From assembly GCF_014279775.1 (NCBI RefSeq), contig NZ_CP047961.1, positions 434,001 to 498,000 of the forward strand: 64,000 nucleotides of DNA. The letters run 5' to 3'. The notes under the pieces are model-generated. The model saw only the letters and a list, made by a program, of their open reading frames with translations, ran no database searches and had not been told where the DNA came from. Position 1 is the stretch's first letter, and every line of letters begins with the position of its first letter. The DNA is from Synechococcus sp. PROS-9-1. Its GTDB lineage: Bacteria > Cyanobacteriota > Cyanobacteriia > PCC-6307 > Cyanobiaceae. Positions 49,128-56,435 of the stretch are shown here, one piece after another. Position numbers and translations under genes: made by a program.

Positions 49128-49155
49128 AGAAAAGCCCTCATCTTTGATGAGGGCT
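49128..49155 (-). terminator. terminator after mpeC
   Basis: A ten-base-pair stem (AGCCCTCATC, 49133-49142, with 49146-49155) around a three-base loop is followed on the minus strand by a short T-rich stretch (TTTTCTT). It sits between mpeC and the downstream lyase. Confidence 0.8.
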
Positions 49156-49182
49156 CCTGCTAATTATTCCGAGATTTTGAAT

Positions 49183-50064
49183 CTAGAAGAAGATTCCAAA
49201 TGGACGGAATGGTACATAATCACTCATCGCTGGTGGGTTATGACCTGCGTACTGTTGCTGAGGTAGTTTGACAGGAATTTTTGTGACAGACACATAGGAG
49301 AAAGGCTGCGGTTTGGTGCTCTCTCTCAGAGCATTTGCCAAAGCATTAATGGTTTTGCTTTCTCTTCCCTGTGCGTTATCACTGATGGCTACTTTCATGC
49401 CACCAAGATCCCTCATTAGGTTGTAGGAACGAGTGAACATTCCTGCGTATGAATCTTGAGTACGCTCGTAGGGAACGGTGTCGCTGCCAAATACTTCGGT
49501 GTATTCAGCAGAATTGGTCAGTGAGTCAACCAGAGCATCAAAGCCGTGTTCTGCTTGTAGCTTGATGTGATTCTGAACCTCTGCTTGGTTGAGTGGTGCT
49601 CTACCAAGAAGATGCTTGAAGTTGAGTTCGATGCCTCGCTGTGCTCCCACTGCATGGAAGAAGTTATCTTTGTAGAAGGTTGACTTTGCCAATCCGTTGA
49701 CAAAATCACGGACATTGATTTCTCCATTAAGGAGCCTTGCTTCCAGTGAGGTCTCTTGCTGGCTTTCCGTGGGTGGCATATTGCCGAGTACCTGGCGATA
49801 TGCAGCCTTGATGACACGCTTGAGTGCTTCGCTGTCACCTGGGCTGTATCTGTCAGCTACGACTCCGAATGGACATTCGGAATGAAGTCTTGGGCCTATG
49901 CCGATTCCCGATGCAGCGCAGTGTTTTCTCTTGTATTCAGCTCTTGCGTCAGAAGGAGTATATGGAACTGTGCTTTTTCCAGCTTTGTTGTTTGTGGAGA
50001 ATGAAGCTGGACCTGTCCTAGTCGCCGAGGTCAAGGACTTCAGGCTTGTTTCTGCTCCGAGCAT
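49183..50064 (-). CDS. mpeC: phycoerythrin II gamma subunit / rod linker
   Basis: MpeC is the chromophorylated linker of phycoerythrin II. The 293-residue protein has the single bilin-binding cysteine at residue 49 (KRKHCAASGIGIGPRLHSEC), which in MpeC carries phycourobilin. A rod-linker domain follows over residues 65-210 (IKAAYRQVLGNMPPTESQQ, FKHLLGRAPLNQAEVQNHI, SAEYTEVFGSDTVPYERTQD). The C-terminus ends FRPFGIFF with no CpcD domain. It lies downstream of mpeBA behind a terminator and may have its own promoter. Confidence 0.93.
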   Translation of the reverse strand: MLGAETSLKSLTSATRTGPASFSTNNKAGKSTVPYTPSDARAEYKRKHCAASGIGIGPRLHSECPFGVVADRYSPGDSEALKRVIKAAYRQVLGNMPPTESQQETSLEARLLNGEINVRDFVNGLAKSTFYKDNFFHAVGAQRGIELNFKHLLGRAPLNQAEVQNHIKLQAEHGFDALVDSLTNSAEYTEVFGSDTVPYERTQDSYAGMFTRSYNLMRDLGGMKVAISDNAQGRESKTINALANALRESTKPQPFSYVSVTKIPVKLPQQQYAGHNPPAMSDYVPFRPFGIFF

Positions 50065-50146
50065 GATGAAGATGGGGGGAGTGGATGTTTGAATACGCCT
50101 CTACATCTCAGGGCAAGAAATCAATTATGCCGTGAAATTGTAAGGC

Positions 50147-50174
50147 TTGATATTGCCCGATCAGGATTCGTCAA
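50147..50174 (-). promoter_or_regulatory. possible sigma-70-type promoter upstream of mpeC
   Basis: On the minus strand TTGACG (50174-50169) is followed after 16 bases by TATCAA (50152-50147), about 80 bases upstream of the mpeC ATG. It lies after the mpeBA terminator, where an mpeC promoter would be expected. Only the -35 is a good match. Confidence 0.3.
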
Positions 50175-50270
50175 GGAGTTGTTTCTCTTTTGAAAGAAAG
50201 ACTCAAAAGCGATATCCTTCCTGACTTTCTATGCCTTAGGAAGACTTTGCATTGGCCAGGTTAAATTCCT

Positions 50271-50298
50271 GAAAAAAAAGGGTGGGCATTGCCCACCC
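50271..50298 (-). terminator. intrinsic terminator of mpeBA
   Basis: Stem GGGTGGGC (50280-50287) with GCCCACCC (50291-50298) and loop ATT, followed on the minus strand by eight T residues. It ends mpeB-mpeA transcription before mpeC. Confidence 0.9.
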
Positions 50299-50339
50299 CC
50301 TTGTTCCATGCGGAATCAATTAATACCTAGAGGTATTAA

Positions 50340-50837
50340 TCAACCCAGGGAGTTGATCACGTAGTCAAGCAAGTTGTTGTACGCAGTCAGAGCTTGGCCG
50401 CTCATGTCGCGAGGTGAGCAACCGTCGTTGCGCATGTTTGAGAAGCCTGCAACGTAGGTACCAGCATCGATGCTGAGAGCCTTGTAAACTTCTTTCTGGC
50501 CATTGATGGCGAGTTCGTCAAGAGGACCAGTGCCGCCTGTAACCAGGCAGTAGTTGATCAGACGCAGGTAGTGAACGAAGTCACGCTTGCACTTCTCTTT
50601 GCCTTCAGTTGCACATGCGCGTGGCTGGCGGCCAGTAGCACCGTTGGGGTACTGAGCGTAGACAGCGTCAACAGCGCGCTGTGCAATTGCGTCGTAGTTA
50701 GCGGAAAGCTTTTCAGCAGCTTCAAGACGAGCAGCAGCGCGTTGGATAGAACCCTGAACGGATTCCATATCTGATGCTGATGGGAAGCGGGAAGCGCTGT
50801 CGGCTGCGCCGACAACTGTGGTGATAACAGACTTCAT
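50340..50837 (-). CDS. mpeA: phycoerythrin class II alpha subunit
   Basis: This is the alpha chain of phycoerythrin II (165 residues), starting [20 protein letters not shown]. It has three bilin sites, Cys75 (QPRACATEG), Cys83 ([11 protein letters not shown]) and Cys140 ([11 protein letters not shown]); Cys75 is the diagnostic extra site of class II. Cys83 is the site at which MpeY/MpeZ or MpeW/MpeQ enzymes decide between phycoerythrobilin and phycourobilin. It lies 43 bases after mpeB. Confidence 0.97.
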   Translation of the reverse strand: MKSVITTVVGAADSASRFPSASDMESVQGSIQRAAARLEAAEKLSANYDAIAQRAVDAVYAQYPNGATGRQPRACATEGKEKCKRDFVHYLRLINYCLVTGGTGPLDELAINGQKEVYKALSIDAGTYVAGFSNMRNDGCSPRDMSGQALTAYNNLLDYVINSLG

Positions 50838-50880
50838 GAGTTGGAAGTTAGTGGTGTTTGACGATTAAATGAGATCAGGT

Positions 50881-51495
<615 letters not shown>

Positions 51496-51510
<15 letters not shown>

Positions 51511-51615
51511 GACAGAAAAGTTTGCAATCGCCAATCCGAAGAAAATGTAAAGCAGCACGGGATCGCCCTCAATCCCAGTGTTGGAGGGCTTTTGGGGTGG
51601 TTTGTAAAACATCAT
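51496..51615 (-). CDS. 39-residue single-transmembrane-helix small protein (candidate)
   Basis: A short frame starts with ATG-ATG overlapping the stop of the lyase gene at 51612 (ATGA arrangement) and encodes 39 residues. It begins MMFYKPPQKPSNTGIEGD, followed by a hydrophobic helix PVLLYIFFGLAIANFSVL and a short tail TSP. Polar N-terminus, one helix and short tail resemble small photosynthetic membrane subunits, but I cannot name a family. It lies between the mpeY-like lyase and mpeB on the same strand. The coupling and composition support a real gene; length alone does not. Confidence 0.45.
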
Positions 51616-52808
51616 GAAAACTTTTTAAGCACCTGTGAGCAGCTCCATTTCAGTGGCAGCCACTGTGAGTTTGTGCTGATGTCCTTGAGGAGTCCTAGCT
51701 GGTCGTTCAGATCCAGTTCTAGGCAGGCCCATGCTGCGGCAACTCTTGACTTTGCATATTGAGGAAGGGTCTCAGCTAGAGAAGTTCTGATTAATTCCGC
51801 TCTCTCGTGGATGGATGCGAGACCAATCAACGACGTGAGCAAATAGTTTGCTCCGTAATCACTCCACAGACGTGAGTGAATCCCATCAATTATTTTGATT
51901 TGTTGAGGCTTAGGCATTTTGAGCAGGCTTAGTGCTGCTCCGTATTGTTTTCCTTCGTCTCGGTGCTGCAGGTTGTTTTCAATCTCTGTTGGGTCTTGGT
52001 TGCTCAACCACTCTTCGCGCATGGAAAGATTTCTAGGGTCATCTTGCAGAAGCGTTGTAATGGTTTTGATGTGTTCTTCAGGGACTTGTGCTTTTTTGCT
52101 TGGATCAACGAGCTGAAAGGCACTCTTTGCTCGTAATGGCATTGATACAGCACTCTTGATCAGCTCACCCAACATGTTGATGTCGCCAGCATCCCCAAGG
52201 TCGATCACCGCAGAACGGCGACGCCCTGCTTGAAGATCATGGAGTTGAGCAATCAGTGGCTTCAGTTGATCTAGGTCGCCCTCGACCCGAGCGCAAAAAG
52301 CCCTTGCTGCTCCTGAAATTAACGGATTTTCATCATGGACAAGGGTTTGAATGAATGATGTTCCACTCTGAAGGCCTAGTCTTGTATGAGCTTGAATAAC
52401 AGATCGTCTTTGTGGATCACTTCCTTTTAAGGCTTTCAGGAGTGAATCACATTGACTTTGGCTGAGGGGAGCAGATATTTGTGTAATTGAATCGGCGGCA
52501 TTGATGACCGATGGCTCATCATCAAATTCAAGGGCTTTAAATAGGCAATCTAAAGCTTGTGCGTCTTTTCTTCGTCCTAAGGCTTCTATCGCTTTTCGCC
52601 TTGTAATTCTGTTAAAGAGGTCCTCTGGATCGAGATCAACCGCGCTGATGAGACCCTGTAATGACTCCTCGCTTGAGCATGCTGCGAGTCGTGTGGCAGC
52701 CATATATTTATCTACAGGGTTAGGGAGATCTCTGGGATCGGATAAGAGGATTTTTAGAGACGACTCTTCTGACAGTCCCTCGAATAAGACATCGAATCGC
52801 TCTGCCAT
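51612..52808 (-). CDS. phycoerythrin II alpha-subunit bilin lyase, MpeY/MpeQ/MpeZ/MpeW family
   Basis: This 398-residue HEAT-repeat lyase lies upstream of mpeBA. Recognisable parts are the start MAERFDVLFEGLSEES, RITRRKAIEALGRRKDAQAL, DLQAGRRRSAVIDLGDAGDI and RLWSDYGANYLLTSLIGL. In this family MpeY and MpeW attach phycoerythrobilin to Cys83 of MpeA, whereas MpeZ and MpeQ attach it and isomerise it to phycourobilin. Position beside mpeBA fits MpeY or MpeQ; sequence by eye does not separate them. No fciA/fciB light-colour regulators are in the window. Confidence 0.8.
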   Translation of the reverse strand: MAERFDVLFEGLSEESSLKILLSDPRDLPNPVDKYMAATRLAACSSEESLQGLISAVDLDPEDLFNRITRRKAIEALGRRKDAQALDCLFKALEFDDEPSVINAADSITQISAPLSQSQCDSLLKALKGSDPQRRSVIQAHTRLGLQSGTSFIQTLVHDENPLISGAARAFCARVEGDLDQLKPLIAQLHDLQAGRRRSAVIDLGDAGDINMLGELIKSAVSMPLRAKSAFQLVDPSKKAQVPEEHIKTITTLLQDDPRNLSMREEWLSNQDPTEIENNLQHRDEGKQYGAALSLLKMPKPQQIKIIDGIHSRLWSDYGANYLLTSLIGLASIHERAELIRTSLAETLPQYAKSRVAAAWACLELDLNDQLGLLKDISTNSQWLPLKWSCSQVLKKFS

Positions 52809-52982
52809 AATATTTCAATCACCTTGACTTCATGTAAGCTTACCAAATCTACCACTTTGTATTGGCAGTTCATCAAGTGAATAGGCTTGGTTGACTTCTC
52901 TGTTCTCAGCCGATTCACTTGAGCAATCGTAATCTCCCCATACTGCATTGGTGTAGTATTGATATCAACGGTTGGTTTTAGG

Positions 52983-53303
52983 ATGCCAGTTTCAATTGAA
53001 GCAGAAAAAGCATTGCCTCGCTTTGTAGAATTGATTGCTCAAGATGGTGATCTTCAAGATCGCTTTAATTCTGTTGATGATATTAACTCTCTGCGTAACT
53101 TAATTCTTTCTGTGGAACCATTGCTGACTGGTGCTGCTTTGATCCCATTAGAACAAGCCACTCGACCGCCTAAAATTTTGGTTGATTCTGGCCATACGAG
53201 TCAAAAAATCCCTTGGCGTCTCCTTCGTTGTACTGGAGGCCCGCTAGTTCTTCAGCTCATCTGTTTGAAGTCCAATTTTGCAATTTGGATTGAACCTTGC
53301 TAA
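52983..53303 (+). CDS. Nif11-like small protein of the phycobilisome region (1)
   Basis: This 106-residue protein starts MPVSIEAEKALPRFVELIAQ. The first 40 residues resemble a Nif11-type helical domain (FVELIAQDGDLQDRFNSVDD). A more basic second half with RRLLRCTGG-like sequence (IPWRLLRCTGGPLVLQLICL) follows. I use the inner ATG 52983 instead of 52959. Its end overlaps the next ORF by seven bases. The function is unknown. Confidence 0.55.
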   Translation: MPVSIEAEKALPRFVELIAQDGDLQDRFNSVDDINSLRNLILSVEPLLTGAALIPLEQATRPPKILVDSGHTSQKIPWRLLRCTGGPLVLQLICLKSNFAIWIEPC

Positions 53304-53605
53304 ATTCATCTTCTCGCCAAATCATCCAACAATTTATTCACTCTGTTGTTCAGAGTCATGAAATTGCAACTGGGCTAAAAAAACTTACATCGCATGGACA
53401 AATTGTTGACTATGCAAATTCGAAAGGATTCTCTTTCGCAAAAGCTGATTGGGATGAATTTATTCGTTCAGATTCTGAGTCTTTAAGTTCTCAGGATAAG
53501 CAATCAGCTCATTTTGATAATACGAACCACTGGAGTTGGGCTTTTCGTCAGGTTTCGTCTTGGAGAGCTATGCTGATGGAAGGAGCCGATCAAGGTTCTT
53601 CTTAA
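53297..53605 (+). CDS. Nif11-like small protein of the phycobilisome region (2)
   Basis: This 102-residue protein with a TTG start overlaps the previous ORF. Its first 55 residues follow the Nif11 pattern (IIQQFIHSVVQSHEIATGLK, then IVDYANSKGFSFAKADWDEF). The C-terminal part is rich in Ser, Asp and Trp. There is no double-glycine leader or lanthipeptide-like core, so it is not an obvious RiPP precursor. The function is unknown. Confidence 0.55.
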   Translation: MLNSSSRQIIQQFIHSVVQSHEIATGLKKLTSHGQIVDYANSKGFSFAKADWDEFIRSDSESLSSQDKQSAHFDNTNHWSWAFRQVSSWRAMLMEGADQGSS

Positions 53606-53629
53606 AATCTATAACTTCATTCCGAATCC

Positions 53630-53863
53630 ATGAGTTCCCCCCTTTCTGATTCCCAGAAGGATCAAATTCTTAAAGATTTTATTCAGCTCGCCCAGAATGA
53701 TGGTGAACTAAAAGACGAGATTAAGTCTGCTCGTAATCAAGATGAACTTATTGCCCTTGCAGAGCAAAGGGGGTATCACTTTGATTCATTAACTTTGCTT
53801 CGCCAATGGAGTGAGCATACTGATTTTTCTCAGCCTACATGGATGGGATGGTTTGCAGATTAA
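53630..53863 (+). CDS. Nif11-domain small protein of the phycobilisome region (3)
   Basis: This 77-residue protein is the clearest Nif11 match of the three: ILKDFIQLAQNDGELKDEIK and then LIALAEQRGYHFDSLTLLRQ, ending PTWMGWFAD. It lacks a leader cleavage motif. It follows the second ORF by 24 bases and converges on cpeR, nine bases away. Three neighbouring paralogue-like genes suggest local duplication. A role in phycoerythrin assembly is only suggested by location. Confidence 0.65.
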   Translation: MSSPLSDSQKDQILKDFIQLAQNDGELKDEIKSARNQDELIALAEQRGYHFDSLTLLRQWSEHTDFSQPTWMGWFAD

Positions 53864-53872
53864 GGTTATTCA

Positions 53873-54178
53873 TTACGAATTTATCTCTGAATATCTTGTT
53901 TGTTTAGATCCTTTTTTTGCCCAATAGGTTACGAGCTCTTCTCCTCCTGGTCTTGGCACTGAAGCGATTGCTCTTAAGATTTTAAAGGATCGATTTGGCC
54001 CCATCGGCCAATTACCAACAGCTTTTACTGCTCTAACTCGACCTCCTAATGATTCCATAATTGCTTCAAATTTTTCCAATTGAGTTTGATCAACAGTCTC
54101 AAAAATAAAATCACTTCCCTCGCAAATAAGATGCTGAGACCGAATCCAAGATTTTATTTGGGTTTTACTATCTTTCAT
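53873..54178 (-). CDS. cpeR: phycoerythrin operon activator CpeR
   Basis: CpeR is required for expression of phycoerythrin genes in green light in Fremyella and is conserved in marine Synechococcus. The 101-residue sequence shows the family core: IKSWIRSQHLICEGSDFIFETVD, LEKFEAIMESLGGRVRAVKAVG and KILRAIASVPRPGGEELVTYW (each given as a local segment). I start at Met 54178. This start lies inside the cpeT end, overlapping by 11 bases, so the two are translationally coupled. Confidence 0.9.
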   Translation of the reverse strand: MKDSKTQIKSWIRSQHLICEGSDFIFETVDQTQLEKFEAIMESLGGRVRAVKAVGNWPMGPNRSFKILRAIASVPRPGGEELVTYWAKKGSKQTRYSEINS

Positions 54179-54794
54179 GGCTACGTTTTTTAATGATCCA
54201 ATCATTGGAAATTGTCTCTCCAATATCTGCTACCTTTTTGAAAATCAATTGTCCGTGCTCAGACCCCCAAATCTGTTTATTTGTATCCGGATCATATCCG
54301 CGATCTCTGCTTGTCCAGCTCTCTTGAGTAACTTCAACTTCACTAACTAAATATGTGAGTTGTCCATCTCTTGGGATCATGCATCTTTTTCCTGGCTCTA
54401 CTGATCCAATATATTCTCTATTTTTTTTTGTTTTGAAATGCATTGCACACCCACACCTTGCTTTTAAGTTTTCCTTTTTCAAGGATGCAAGAAGTTCAGG
54501 ATTTCTACCAGCACCGGCTAAGCGCATTGGATCTGCATATCCAAAATTTTCCATGATGAAGGTATTTGAGATTTCTTTATGAGCAATTAATTTGTGCACT
54601 CCTTGTCTGTATGGTGACCATGGAGCGTAGTCATAGTGTTGTTCTGAATAGAATCCTGGGCCATCAAAGATTCCCCAAGGTAGTGGTCTGAAGATTATAT
54701 TAATCCGAGCAAAATCTTTTGGATTTTGTTGAGATTGCGCGAAGTTGTCGTATATCCCTGCAAGTGTTTGAGCAAACTCTAATATGGAATCCAT
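54168..54794 (-). CDS. cpeT: CpeT-family bilin lyase
   Basis: CpeT attaches phycoerythrobilin to the beta-phycoerythrin cysteine near residue 165. The 208-residue protein has FARINIIFRPLPWGIFDGPG, QHYDYAPWSPYRQGVHKLI, GSVEPGKRCMIPRDGQLTYL and SRDRGYDPDTNKQIWGSEHG. It lies between cpeS and cpeR, a conserved order, and overlaps cpeR. It is paralogous to the rpcT gene at 38501. Confidence 0.9.
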   Translation of the reverse strand: MDSILEFAQTLAGIYDNFAQSQQNPKDFARINIIFRPLPWGIFDGPGFYSEQHYDYAPWSPYRQGVHKLIAHKEISNTFIMENFGYADPMRLAGAGRNPELLASLKKENLKARCGCAMHFKTKKNREYIGSVEPGKRCMIPRDGQLTYLVSEVEVTQESWTSRDRGYDPDTNKQIWGSEHGQLIFKKVADIGETISNDWIIKKRSHER

Positions 54795-54808
54795 AGATTT
54801 ATTTGTAG

Positions 54809-55348
54809 TTATGATTTGGTTAGTCGACGCACTTCTGAAGAGAATGATGTTTGTAGTATTCCCGAGCCCTCAGATGTCTTAAGCACAGAGGAGCGGCAGC
54901 GAACGTTTTCGCTTATAAACCAAATCCTTTCTTCGGCAATTGATTGATCATATTTAGTTCTCAGGACAAATGTTCCATCATCTAGAAAATTATATTCTGA
55001 TCTTGCCGCTATAGATTCTGCGTAACCAATGCTTCTGAGAAGTACTCCGGAGTGTTGATTGTTTGGTATTGGCACAATAATACACTGGCCATTCGCAACA
55101 TCATTGGGGTCTTCAGGTTCCCAATCACTTTCAGCAGCCCATTTCATTAAAAAAGGTGACTTAATATCGGATACACTTAAGTCACCTTCTTGTTTTAGTA
55201 TCGTTTGCAAATCAGAATTTGTTTCACTGATTTTTTCTACAGATATTTCGCTTAGGACATCTTCAAATTGTTGAAAGGCCAGAGAATGGGCTGAGCGCAT
55301 TGACCTCCATTCACCTTCAGTCTGAGCAACAAACTGCTCAATATCCAT
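54809..55348 (-). CDS. cpeS: CpeS bilin lyase
   Basis: CpeS attaches phycoerythrobilin to Cys82 of beta-phycoerythrin. The 179-residue lipocalin-like protein starts MDIEQFVAQTEGEWRSMRSA, with GVLLRSIGYAESIAARSEYN and LRTKYDQSIAEERIWFISEN as family segments. It precedes cpeT by 14 bases. Its ATG is only one base after the stop of the small ORF at 55350. Confidence 0.9.
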   Translation of the reverse strand: MDIEQFVAQTEGEWRSMRSAHSLAFQQFEDVLSEISVEKISETNSDLQTILKQEGDLSVSDIKSPFLMKWAAESDWEPEDPNDVANGQCIIVPIPNNQHSGVLLRSIGYAESIAARSEYNFLDDGTFVLRTKYDQSIAEERIWFISENVRCRSSVLKTSEGSGILQTSFSSEVRRLTKS

Positions 55349-55349
55349 C

Positions 55350-55523
55350 TTAGTTAGCGAATGTATTAGGTTGTTCTTGCTGTAGAGGTGGCCTTGTATT
55401 TTGCATCATGTTGACAACTGAATCAATCATCATTGACATTGCCATAGGGTTTTTATCTACCGATCTCTCAAAAGCTGTCTTTTGATTTTTTATCTTTTGG
55501 GAATTTGGGCGGATGATTGGCAT
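55350..55523 (-). CDS. 57-residue methionine-rich small protein before cpeS (candidate)
   Basis: A complete frame from ATG 55523 encodes 57 residues: MPIIRPNSQKIKNQKTAFER, then a Met-rich helix containing NPMAMSMMIDSVVNMM and a polar tail ending QPNTFAN. It has seven methionines. The stop is one base before the cpeS start, so translation would be coupled. I see no strong Shine-Dalgarno site. No family is recognised. Position at the head of a cpeS-cpeT-cpeR series makes it a good small-gene candidate. Confidence 0.5.
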   Translation of the reverse strand: MPIIRPNSQKIKNQKTAFERSVDKNPMAMSMMIDSVVNMMQNTRPPLQQEQPNTFAN

Positions 55524-55579
55524 GAGGTCTGGGTATTGGGGTTGGTTATGTTTTGAGTTATTATTCCTATAGATTCAAT

Positions 55580-55610
55580 TATGGCCTAACGCCGAAGGGG
55601 CTAGGCCATA
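55580..55610. repeat. hairpin downstream of cpeE
   Basis: A nine-base-pair stem TATGGCCTA (55580-55588) with TAGGCCATA (55602-55610) around a 13-base loop lies 12 bases after the cpeE stop. No T-run follows on the minus strand, so it may be a transcript-stabilising or weak terminator hairpin. Confidence 0.65.
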
Positions 55611-55622
55611 AAACCAGGACCT

Positions 55623-56357
55623 TTAAGCCTTTGTAATACTAAGGATCTTCCCGCCTTGGGAGAGAATGCTTTTTATTGTTGATGACATTGATGTTTGGCT
55701 TACCACAGATTTCTGCGCGACCCGACGATTGGCACCAATTTGCTTTCGTGAACTCCAGCTTATGGTTAACGCTCCTCCATTTCCAACTCCCTTCCTTTGA
55801 GAGATATCTGGAACTGAACCTGTTGTGATGCTTTTCAGAAGTGTAGAACCTTTTTGGGCCCCATCATATCCTGCATATCCAACTTCAAAGGCATTAGTTC
55901 TGGCGTAATTGATTGTACTCCCACCCTGCATTGTGTTTGAGCCACGACTGTAAGGGACCTGATCAATACCAAAAGCAGTTAAATATTCTGCGCTATACGT
56001 ATAGCTTGCGATTTCAGTTTCATAGCCCTCATCACTTAGGAGTTTTACGTGTTCCATAATCTCACTTTGGCCATGAGGTGCTCGACCTAGAAGATGTTTG
56101 AAATTTAGTTCAACAAATTTATAAGGACTATTCCTCTCCAGAAAGAGTTTTTTATAAGTTTCCGACTGAGCAAGTGCGGTTACAAATCCCTGGACAGTTA
56201 GGTCTCCATTGATGAATAGTGCCTCTAATGATGTATTGACGTCCAACTCCATGAGATGTCGATTGCCGAACACTTGCCTGTATATTCTTTTGATCACGTC
56301 TCTTGAGTGATCAAGATCTACATTTGCTTTTGTGGCAAGAGTGAGTGGCTGTGACAT
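55623..56357 (-). CDS. cpeE: phycoerythrin I rod linker CpeE
   Basis: This 244-residue rod linker has one linker domain (residues 15-130: IKRIYRQVFGNRHLMELDVN, FVELNFKHLLGRAPHGQSEI) and a C-terminal CpcD domain (SQTSMSSTIKSILSQGGKIL). It has no MpeC-type bilin cysteine at the N-terminus. CpeE links phycoerythrin I hexamers in the rod. It is the last gene of cpeC-mpeE-cpeE, behind a long hairpin (56385-56416). Confidence 0.85.
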   Translation of the reverse strand: MSQPLTLATKANVDLDHSRDVIKRIYRQVFGNRHLMELDVNTSLEALFINGDLTVQGFVTALAQSETYKKLFLERNSPYKFVELNFKHLLGRAPHGQSEIMEHVKLLSDEGYETEIASYTYSAEYLTAFGIDQVPYSRGSNTMQGGSTINYARTNAFEVGYAGYDGAQKGSTLLKSITTGSVPDISQRKGVGNGGALTISWSSRKQIGANRRVAQKSVVSQTSMSSTIKSILSQGGKILSITKA

Positions 56358-56384
56358 TGCTTTTTTTTGGGGTTGGCCAATGTT

Positions 56385-56416
56385 AAGGGGGGCCTTCCGA
56401 TTGGAAGGCCCCCCTT
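56385..56416 (-). terminator. long perfect hairpin between mpeE and cpeE
   Basis: A 14-base-pair perfect stem (AAGGGGGGCCTTCC, 56385-56398, with 56403-56416) and a GATT loop. The downstream minus-strand sequence (AACATTGG) has no long T-run, so it may act as a partial terminator or protect the upstream transcript. Confidence 0.75.
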
Positions 56417-56435
56417 ATTGAATATTAATTCCTTC

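Noticed and set aside
53297-53863. RiPP precursor cluster
   Set aside because: The Nif11-like ORFs lack a leader cleavage motif and Cys/Ser/Thr-rich core, and no modifying enzyme or peptidase-transporter is near.
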